Source of the DNA: Treponema sp. UBA4232 | GTDB lineage: Bacteria > Spirochaetota > Spirochaetia > Treponematales > Treponemataceae | Reading direction: 5' to 3' | Assembly (NCBI GenBank): GCA_002396325.1 | Contig: DGXM01000140.1 | Span: 1-5,822, forward strand | DNA length: 5,822 nucleotides | Shown here: positions 1-4,994 of the stretch, in pieces | Numbering within the stretch: position 1 is the stretch's first letter | How the letters are laid out: every line of letters starts with the position of its first letter | Position numbers and translations under genes: made by a program | The notes under the pieces: model-generated | The model's database searches: none | What the model was told of the DNA's origin: nothing | What the model saw: the letters and a program-made list of their open reading frames with translations, nothing else

Positions 1-181
1 AGACTTCCGCAAAATGGTCGGCGACGAATGGGTGCCTGGCAAAAACTGCCCCTTCGATCCGATTGCAAGCAAAAAAGCTTCTGCAATGGGACTCACCGTA
101 ATTTGTGCAGGAGGAAAAAACATTCCGAACATCAGGGCGATTCTTGACGGAAAATCCTACACAGGCACAACAATCCGCTGA
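1..181 (+). CDS. pyrH: UMP kinase (archaeal-type, amino acid kinase family), 3' end only
   Basis: Only the last 59 codons are in the window; the reading frame begins at base 2 and ends with TGA at 179-181. UMP kinase phosphorylates UMP to UDP with ATP in the cytoplasm, feeding pyrimidine nucleotide synthesis. The visible tail has the family's C-terminal features: a PFDPIASKKA segment (the usual DPxAAK helix near the nucleotide site), a hydrophobic strand GLTVICAGG, and the terminal pattern of a small helix followed by LDGKSYTGTTI, as in the L-x-G-x-x-x-GT-x-I ending of archaeal and spirochetal enzymes. The next gene is not frr, the common partner of pyrH in bacteria, but a lipoprotein starting 2 nt downstream. 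The identification rests on the C-terminus alone; another amino acid kinase is possible but less likely. Confidence 0.82.
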   Translation, partial: DFRKMVGDEWVPGKNCPFDPIASKKASAMGLTVICAGGKNIPNIRAILDGKSYTGTTIR

Positions 182-183
182 AG

Positions 184-762
184 ATGAAAAGATTTTTCTT
201 TCTTGCATTCACGGCAGTTGCGCTATGTCTCGCTTCATGTGCGTCTCGAAAAATCACCGTGCCGGTTTCACGCAATCTTTCAGGAAGAGGGATTAAAAGC
301 GAACGGCAGCTCACCCGTTTTTTTATGTCAAACAATCCCGGGGCCGACAAAAAGACGGTGAGACGGATGGCAAAACTTTACGTGGCGGAAGCGGCGGCCG
401 AAGGCATAAACAGCGACTGTGCATTCGTGCAGATGTGTCTTGAGACAGGCTTTCTCCGCTACGGCGGACTTGTCACGAAAGAGATGCACAACTACTGCGG
501 ACTGGGCGCAATTGACGCCGAGCATCCGGGAGAGGTTTTTGCAACCGAAGCGGAAGGAGTAAGGGCTCACATACAGCACCTTCATGCATACGCCACCACG
601 GAAGATGTTCCGCTTGTGAACGAATGTATAGACCGCCGCTACAAATGGGTGAATCCCCGCGGAAAGGCTCCGTCTGTGTTTGAACTTGCAGGCACCTGGG
701 CCGCCGACAAAGACTACGGTACAAAACTTGACGCGCTTCTTTCACGTCTTGAGGAATTTTAA
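184..762 (+). CDS. Lipoprotein with GH73-type glucosaminidase domain
   Basis: A 192-residue predicted peptidoglycan hydrolase anchored to a membrane by lipid. Residues 1-18 form a signal peptide (KR, then a hydrophobic stretch) ending in a lipobox LASC, so Cys19 should be acylated. Residues about 40-190 resemble the mannosyl-glycoprotein endo-beta-N-acetylglucosaminidase (FlgJ-like, GH73) fold: VQMCLETGF with likely catalytic Glu87, then HNYCGLGA at 102-109, GVRAHIQHLHAYA at 125-137, and WVNPRGKAPS followed by LAGTWAADKDYG at 168-179. Enzymes of this family cut the GlcNAc-MurNAc bond in peptidoglycan. There is no separate wall-binding domain, so the lipid probably sets its location. The ATG lies 2 nt after the pyrH stop and lacks a good Shine-Dalgarno sequence, which suggests translation coupled to pyrH. 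The substrate is inferred from the family, and the leaflet (inner or outer membrane) cannot be told. Confidence 0.85.
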   Translation: MKRFFFLAFTAVALCLASCASRKITVPVSRNLSGRGIKSERQLTRFFMSNNPGADKKTVRRMAKLYVAEAAAEGINSDCAFVQMCLETGFLRYGGLVTKEMHNYCGLGAIDAEHPGEVFATEAEGVRAHIQHLHAYATTEDVPLVNECIDRRYKWVNPRGKAPSVFELAGTWAADKDYGTKLDALLSRLEEF

Positions 763-770
763 AAAGCAAT

Positions 771-776
771 GGGAGG
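771..776 (+). promoter_or_regulatory. Ribosome binding site of the glycerol-1-phosphate dehydrogenase-like gene
   Basis: GGGAGG lies 6 nt upstream of the ATG at 783, in the 20-nt gap after the lipoprotein stop codon. It is the strongest Shine-Dalgarno sequence on the + strand of this window and fixes the start of the gene. It contrasts with the weak site of the lipoprotein gene, so the two genes are probably translated at different rates from one transcript. Confidence 0.8.
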
Positions 777-782
777 ACTTTT

Positions 783-1841
783 ATGAACCGTTTCCGTTTA
801 CCCGATCATCTTTTGGTTGATGAAGACATTTTCAGCAGAATCTGCGGACTTATGAAGGACAGAGAGCCTGACCTTGAAAAAAAGAAGGCACTGCTTGTGA
901 CCGATGGAAACCTGCAGAAACTCTACGGCTCCACAGTCAGCGAAATATGCGGCAACTTCGGCATGTACGAAATCTATCTTGTTGAAAATGGAAGTTTTGA
1001 ACAGGCAGTGGCACTGGCAAAACACATCGTCATGAACGACATTGAGGTTGTAATCGGGTTCGGAGGCGGCTCGGTTCTCGACATGGCAAAATATGCGTCT
1101 TTCGTGAGCAAGGCCCTTTACATCTGTCTTCCCACCACTTTGAGCAACGACAGTCTTGTTTCTCCTGTTGCGGTTTTAGGCACTGACGGCACAAAGCGGA
1201 AGACTTTCAAATGCACCATCCCCGATGCGATTCTTGTCGATGTGGGTGTGATTATGAGTGCTCCTGAAATTCAACTTCTTGCAGGAATCGGAGACACAAT
1301 CAGCAAGTACACGGCATTGAAGGACTGGAAAATCGATGCGGCCGTAACGGGAAAACCGATTGACGACTTTGCTTATATGATTTCAAAAATGGCATTCAAC
1401 GCGATATGTTTCAACGAAGAAAAATCCCTCAAGTCAAAAAGCTTCATAAAGATTCTGGCACAGGCTCTCGTGATGGGAGGACTCGCCATGGAGATTGCGG
1501 GGAACTCAAGACCTTCGTCGGGATCGGAGCATCTTTTCTGCCACTCGCTTGAAGAAAATTTCCCGGAGATTCGCATTCCCCACGGAATTTCAGTTGCAAT
1601 GGGCACAGTCGTTTCCACATCTTTGCACAATGCAAACATTGCAAAAATAAAGAGGATTCTGCATCAGTACAATCTGCCGGTAAGACCCGGCCAGTGGAAA
1701 ATCACAGAGGAGATTTTTATTGAGACCTGGCAGAAGGCACGGGCGTCTCGGGCGGACAGACACAGCATTTTGGACACGGCGGATTTGTCAAGCGGAAATC
1801 TTTCACGGCTGTACAGGGAAATGGAAGAAGAGTTCAAATAG
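783..1841 (+). CDS. sn-glycerol-1-phosphate dehydrogenase family protein (EgsA/AraM-like)
   Basis: A 352-residue cytoplasmic enzyme of the iron/zinc alcohol dehydrogenase and dehydroquinate synthase-like superfamily. Known relatives reduce dihydroxyacetone phosphate to sn-glycerol 1-phosphate with NAD(P)H: EgsA starts archaeal lipids, AraM does this in Bacillus. Seen here: the dinucleotide-binding loop GFGGGSVLDMAK at 92-103, the PTTLSNDSLVSPVAV segment at 117-131 (matching the PTxxSxDxxxS motif), GIGDTISKYTALKDW at 168-182, SGSEHLFCH at 246-254, and PHG at 266-268. By family analogy the metal ligands are Asp171, His250 and His267; all are present, so the enzyme looks intact. Length fits the family. 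It follows the lipoprotein gene by 20 nt on the same strand and is probably co-transcribed. The exact substrate is not shown by the sequence; related bacterial proteins also occur in surface polysaccharide clusters, so a polyol phosphate other than glycerol phosphate is possible. Confidence 0.82.
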   Translation: MNRFRLPDHLLVDEDIFSRICGLMKDREPDLEKKKALLVTDGNLQKLYGSTVSEICGNFGMYEIYLVENGSFEQAVALAKHIVMNDIEVVIGFGGGSVLDMAKYASFVSKALYICLPTTLSNDSLVSPVAVLGTDGTKRKTFKCTIPDAILVDVGVIMSAPEIQLLAGIGDTISKYTALKDWKIDAAVTGKPIDDFAYMISKMAFNAICFNEEKSLKSKSFIKILAQALVMGGLAMEIAGNSRPSSGSEHLFCHSLEENFPEIRIPHGISVAMGTVVSTSLHNANIAKIKRILHQYNLPVRPGQWKITEEIFIETWQKARASRADRHSILDTADLSSGNLSRLYREMEEEFK

Positions 1842-1879
1842 GATTGTTGACAACAGGACTTGAATTCCGGGCTAAGGAT

Positions 1880-1973
1880 TGCAGGGGCGGCGAAGCCGTT
1901 CCGGGTTGCAGATGCAAGCCGGAATGGGAACCCCGGAAAGCCTGACCGACGCGAAGCGGCGGGAGCCCCCGCA
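1880..1973. repeat. GC-rich multi-hairpin intergenic element, probable dispersed repeat
   Basis: This fills most of the spacer between two convergent genes and is clearly richer in GC than the flanking DNA. An outer stem pairs 1880-1888 with 1965-1973 (TGCAGGGGC against GCCCCCGCA, one A-C mismatch). Inside are a small hairpin CGGC-GAA-GCCG at 1888-1898, a 26-nt inverted repeat at 1899-1924, and a third hairpin around CGC-GAA-GCG at 1951/1952-1958 whose stem continues outward past one mismatch with CCG/CGG. Two of the hairpins share a GAA loop. The closing part can alternatively fold as GCGGG-AGCC-CCCGC at 1959-1972. Such nested structure in a spacer, without a credible coding frame, is typical of REP/BIME-like or MITE-like repeats. 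I see only one copy here, so the repeat status is inferred from the architecture and from a vague memory of similar sequences in Treponema genomes. Confidence 0.55.
1899..1924. repeat. Near-perfect 26-nt inverted repeat
   Basis: TTCCGG, one mismatch (G opposite G), TTGCA, a two-base centre GA, then TGCAA, the mismatch, CCGGAA. The symmetry is exact about position 1911.5: 11 of 12 arm pairs match. As RNA it would form a stem with a small loop; as DNA it could be a palindromic protein-binding site. It is the central hairpin of the larger structured element. Confidence 0.7.
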
Positions 1974-1990
1974 TTACAAAAATTGTTTTT
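1959..1990 (+). terminator. Possible weak terminator of the + strand operon
   Basis: A hairpin GCGGG-AGCC-CCCGC (1959-1972) is followed by an A-rich stretch and then TTGTTTTT ending at 1990. The T run is separated from the stem by about ten bases, which is not the canonical rho-independent layout. A second small pairing, AAAAA-TTG-TTTTT at 1978-1990, overlaps the T run. Two convergent operons meet here and no better terminator is visible for either, so the whole structured spacer may stop transcription from both sides. This call is weak. Confidence 0.3.
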
Positions 1991-2006
1991 CTCATTACAT
2001 TCCGGT

Positions 2007-3680
2007 TCAATAGATTCCAACAACAACAGGGTCGTTCCAGAGGGAACTGTAACTTGCGGTGGCGGAACTTGATTCTTCCCAGATGGTCTGGAGTGCGTAG
2101 GTGCGCGGACGGTAGACGGTGCGGCTGTTTACCAATGCGGGGCGGAGGTTGTTCCATTTGCGGCTGAATGCAATGTGCTGGCTGTCGAGGTTTCCGAAGT
2201 AATATTCAGCGGTGTCTGCAATTTCGGCGAAGGGTTTGTAGTTGAGTCCTGCGGCGAGTGCGATGTCAACGGGGAACCATCCGTAGTGTTCGAAGTAGAT
2301 TTCCGACCACCAGTGATTTCTTGTCGTGGAATTGTTTTCGACCAATACTCCGCTTACGGGGACGGCGGGAATTCCTGCGGCGCGGCACAATGCGGTGAAG
2401 AGCAATGCAAAGTCGTATGCGTCTCCGGATTTTCTTTCAATCATGTCCGTGACGGAAACATTTCCCGTGCGGACTGTGTTCAGGATTTTGTAATTTGCAA
2501 GCATGTAGTCGTAGATTTTTTTTGCCTGGTCGTAGGGGCTTTTCGTTTTTCCGACAATGCTTTTGGAAAGTTCGGTCACGTCGCTGCTGCCGGGGATTCC
2601 CGAATCCGCGGTGGTGTAGACAGTGTAAAGGAGACGGGTTTTATCCGAGTAGCGGGAAACTTTCGAAGCGTCGATTCCGCTTTCAATGGAGTAGTCGGTC
2701 ACGATGAAGGACTGGTTCAATCTTATGCGGGAGGTGTTTTCTGCGGAAAGAGTCACCTGATGGATTATGTTGTTCATGTCGTCTGCGATGAGAGGCATGG
2801 GATTCACTTCCTGGATTTCAACCGAGGGCTGTGACGCTGATACTGCGGGGCGCGGCACGTAAAGGGTTACACGGGAGCCTTGTCCGTCGCGGTTCTGGAT
2901 GTCGGAACTCACTTGGATTACATAGGTGCGCAGTGATGTCATTTTTTTCCGGCCCACAGGGAAATTGACGGTGAAATTCTGCTTCGGGGAGGAGCCTTTG
3001 TCCGTGGAGATGTAAAGATTGCCTGAGACTGCACCGTCGGGAACGCGCACGTGGATTTCCGTGTCTGACCAGTATTCGATGTCGTAGTCGCTGTCGCTTG
3101 ATGCAATGTATTCGCCTGAATCAGGCAATGAAGTTCCGTCCTGTGCGAACGTGAAATAGACTTTTGAGTTGCCTCTTGTTCCGCCGAAGTTGGAGCCGAG
3201 GATTGTCACCACATCGCCGATTCCTGCCGACTGCGGGGAAAGAGAGTCCACCGTGGGCTGCGAAGTGCGTGGGTCGGGACGTACAGCAACCGGGATGCCA
3301 GATGAATTTGCGAAAAACAGAGGTTCGGAACGGCCTGCGAGAGTCTGCACAACAAAAAGTCCGTCCTGAAGATTCGAGGGAAGTTCAATGGTGATTTCAT
3401 TGTCGGACCATGAACGGTAGCCGCTTGATGTGATTCTGGAGCCGGAGATTTCCACAAAGGAATTCTCTTTTTCGCGTCCGAAGCCGGAGCCTTTAATGAC
3501 AACGATGTCCCCCGGTGCACCAATCGGAGGATTTACGGATGAGACTTCAGGTTTCCGGGAATCTTTCCGTCCCGCAAAAAGAGCGATAGAAAGACCTATC
3601 AGAAGAATGGACACCCAGACGAGTGTTCGTGCCAGCGGCGACCGCTGAAAGATATTTTTTATGCTATGACCGGAGCTCAC
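2007..3680 (-). CDS. Membrane-anchored IPT/TIG and transglutaminase-like protein, catalytic Cys replaced
   Basis: A 557-residue protein facing the periplasm. Residues about 18-36 are one hydrophobic segment (TLVWVSILLIGLSIALF), an anchor or an uncleaved or cleaved signal peptide. Two IPT/TIG immunoglobulin-like domains follow (about 44-123 and 142-239, each opening with PxVxSxxPxxxxxGDxVxIxGxxFG), then a beta-rich linker (about 248-350) and a transglutaminase-like core (about 380-478). In the core, the position normally held by the nucleophile Cys (GxCxDxA) reads GDAYDFA, so it is Ala421; His456 (NHWWSE) and Asp472 (FPVD) are kept. Thiol catalysis is therefore unlikely and a binding or structural role is inferred. 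The start is GTG, overlapping the anti-sigma stop as GTGA with only a weak GGA site, so translation is probably coupled. It is the last gene of the sigma factor operon, which suggests a role in envelope sensing or response. The specific ligand is unknown. Confidence 0.8.
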   Translation of the reverse strand: MSSGHSIKNIFQRSPLARTLVWVSILLIGLSIALFAGRKDSRKPEVSSVNPPIGAPGDIVVIKGSGFGREKENSFVEISGSRITSSGYRSWSDNEITIELPSNLQDGLFVVQTLAGRSEPLFFANSSGIPVAVRPDPRTSQPTVDSLSPQSAGIGDVVTILGSNFGGTRGNSKVYFTFAQDGTSLPDSGEYIASSDSDYDIEYWSDTEIHVRVPDGAVSGNLYISTDKGSSPKQNFTVNFPVGRKKMTSLRTYVIQVSSDIQNRDGQGSRVTLYVPRPAVSASQPSVEIQEVNPMPLIADDMNNIIHQVTLSAENTSRIRLNQSFIVTDYSIESGIDASKVSRYSDKTRLLYTVYTTADSGIPGSSDVTELSKSIVGKTKSPYDQAKKIYDYMLANYKILNTVRTGNVSVTDMIERKSGDAYDFALLFTALCRAAGIPAVPVSGVLVENNSTTRNHWWSEIYFEHYGWFPVDIALAAGLNYKPFAEIADTAEYYFGNLDSQHIAFSRKWNNLRPALVNSRTVYRPRTYALQTIWEESSSATASYSSLWNDPVVVGIY

Positions 3681-4426
3681 TTTCCACTGCCCTGTGCCTT
3701 AAAGTAAAAATTTCCCAGCGAGAATTCCACCGAGAAAGTGTTTTTTTCAGATGCAACGTTATCTTCCTGCGCCGGGGGTGTTACCGGTGTAAAAACATCG
3801 TAACGGGCCAATGACGTAAGAGTTTTGTCTTCGGAGGATTTTGAGACTGCCTGAGCCATGCCAAAGGGATTCGCGCACGGGATTGTTCCTATGCCGGCTG
3901 AGAACGGACTGATGCCCACATCCGTGTCTACGACCTCTCCGTCTTCAAAAAGACTTGCGATTGTGGAGCCGCTCAATTCACCGTCAAACTGCGTGCTGGG
4001 GCCTGTGGGAATCTGCATTGCAACCTGGGTGGCCGGGACAAAGCCGGAAGATGCCATCGCCGGAGAAGATTTTTCCGGACCTGCCCTGAACCGTGCCGGC
4101 ACCACAAACACGGCGAGTGCTGCGGCGGCTCCTGCAACGGCATAAACCCAGCTGCGGGGATTGAACTTGACGACGTTTTTCTCAACGTGCGAACTGTAGG
4201 AAAGCCTTGCCTGAAGACGCTCAAAACTGGAGTCCAAATCCTTCTGACTGAAATCCATGGACCTGCTGTCGTTCTGGAAAACACTATGAACAGCCTTCAG
4301 TTTGTTTAATTCAGCACGGCATTTCTCGCAGGACGCAATATGGGCTTCGTATTTTTCCACATATGCGGCGGGCAGTTCGTTGTCGAGATAGAGTGAATGA
4401 ATATCTTTTTCAGGGCATGTAGACAT
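3677..4426 (-). CDS. Zinc-finger transmembrane anti-sigma factor
   Basis: A 249-residue predicted inhibitor of the ECF sigma factor encoded just upstream. Numbering from the chosen start, the N-terminus carries the ZAS zinc-binding pattern: Cys4, then His29-x3-Cys33-x2-Cys36, with the typical LYLDNELP helix at about 13-20. A single transmembrane segment lies at about 93-111 (WVYAVAGAAAALAVFVV), leaving a periplasmic tail of about 135 residues that is rich in Ala, Ser, Pro and Gly and has no domain I recognise. The family holds its sigma factor at the membrane until a signal causes release or proteolysis. Start choice: an ATG at 4432 lies directly against the AGGAG site, whereas the ATG at 4426 is 6 nt from it, so 4426 is preferred; the longer form would be 251 residues. 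The gene overlaps the sigma gene by 17 nt and the next gene by 4 nt, which points to coupled translation. Confidence 0.87.
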   Translation of the reverse strand: MSTCPEKDIHSLYLDNELPAAYVEKYEAHIASCEKCRAELNKLKAVHSVFQNDSRSMDFSQKDLDSSFERLQARLSYSSHVEKNVVKFNPRSWVYAVAGAAAALAVFVVPARFRAGPEKSSPAMASSGFVPATQVAMQIPTGPSTQFDGELSGSTIASLFEDGEVVDTDVGISPFSAGIGTIPCANPFGMAQAVSKSSEDKTLTSLARYDVFTPVTPPAQEDNVASEKNTFSVEFSLGNFYFKAQGSGK

Positions 4427-4964
4427 CGCCATCTCCTATCAATTTAGTCAGTTGTTCCCGGGCCCTGAACACACGGACTTTCACGTTTCCTTCCGTAATA
4501 CCCAGAGTCTCGCCAATTTCTTTGTAATTCAAGCCACCGTATTCGCGGAGCACAAGGACTTCCTTCATTTTCGGAGGAAGCTGGTCAAGTGCGGCCTTTA
4601 CCTTTTCCACGGTCTCGGCTTTCAGGAGTTCGGTCTCACCGCTTTCCATCTGCTGACGTCCTTCGTAGAGAACTTTGTGGTAGGCATTGGCTTCTCTGAC
4701 CTTGCGCTTGGCATAATTCAGCGAGGCATTTTTTACAACCCGTATGAGCCAGAATTTAGCATCGTCGAGAGACGGAAAGACCATTTTTTTTTCATTCGCC
4801 TTGATGTACGAGTCGTGCACCAAATCTTCCGCCGCTTCCTCATCGTTCACAATCCTGTAGGAGACTTTGAACAGAAGCTGCATCGTGGCATCATACAATT
4901 TTCTAAAATCCTTGGGGTCTTCGCAATGAATTTCCCCGGATGCTTCTCTATTATTGGTAAACAC
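4410..4964 (-). CDS. rpoE: ECF-family RNA polymerase sigma factor (sigma-24/RpoE-like)
   Basis: A 184-residue group 4 sigma factor that directs RNA polymerase to stress promoters. Region 2 spans about 23-92: YDATMQLLFKVSYRIVND, AAEDLVHDSYIKA (the core-binding and -10 melting helices), then FWLIRVVKNASLNYAKRK. Region 4 spans about 120-176: LDQLPPKMKEVLVLREYGG, LNYKEIGETLGITEGNVKVR, the last being the helix-turn-helix that reads the -35 element. There is no region 1.1 or 3, as expected for ECF factors, and length is normal. The start is GTG with AGAGG 7 nt upstream; no earlier or better start is visible. It sits 30 nt after cysS and overlaps the anti-sigma gene by 17 nt, giving a fixed ratio of sigma to inhibitor. 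The symbol follows the common use for this type; the ECF subgroup and target promoters cannot be read from the sequence. Confidence 0.92.
   Translation of the reverse strand: MFTNNREASGEIHCEDPKDFRKLYDATMQLLFKVSYRIVNDEEAAEDLVHDSYIKANEKKMVFPSLDDAKFWLIRVVKNASLNYAKRKVREANAYHKVLYEGRQQMESGETELLKAETVEKVKAALDQLPPKMKEVLVLREYGGLNYKEIGETLGITEGNVKVRVFRAREQLTKLIGDGDVYMP
4433..4437 (-). promoter_or_regulatory. Ribosome binding site deciding the anti-sigma start
   Basis: Read on the - strand this is AGGAG, inside the 3' end of the sigma factor gene. The spacing is 0 nt to the first ATG (ending at 4432) and 6 nt to the second ATG (ending at 4426). Only the second is a usual ribosome spacing, so the protein probably begins MSTCPEKD. 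Confidence 0.75.
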
Positions 4965-4971
4965 AATCCAC

Positions 4972-4976
4972 CCTCT
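4972..4976 (-). promoter_or_regulatory. Ribosome binding site of the ECF sigma gene
   Basis: AGAGG on the - strand, 7 nt before the GTG start at 4964, in the 30-nt gap after cysS. It supports the GTG as the real start, since no ATG is available near the N-terminus of region 2. A GTG with a moderate site suggests modest translation, common for regulators. Confidence 0.65.
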
Positions 4977-4994
4977 TTGGTTACACCGGATTTT

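Noticed and set aside
105..296. A 63-codon frame with a purine-rich sequence upstream
   Set aside because: It overlaps the end of pyrH and the start of the lipoprotein gene in another frame; both have strong family or signal-peptide evidence.
1860..2072. A short open frame across the structured spacer on the + strand
   Set aside because: It starts at TTG without a ribosome binding site, reads through the hairpin element and runs antisense into the neighbouring gene; it is best explained as chance coding in a GC-rich repeat.
2175..2834. A 219-codon open frame on the + strand
   Set aside because: It lies wholly antisense to the TIG/transglutaminase-like gene, whose protein has recognisable domains. 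The + strand product is rich in Val, Gly, Phe and Cys, has no recognisable motif, and is what a reverse-complement frame of a Ser/Asn/Thr-rich gene would yield.
4965..4994. TGTAACC on the - strand just upstream of the sigma gene, resembling an ECF -35 element
   Set aside because: A matching -10 element would have to fall within the coding start, and no second copy exists in the window to compare with, so an autoregulatory promoter cannot be supported.
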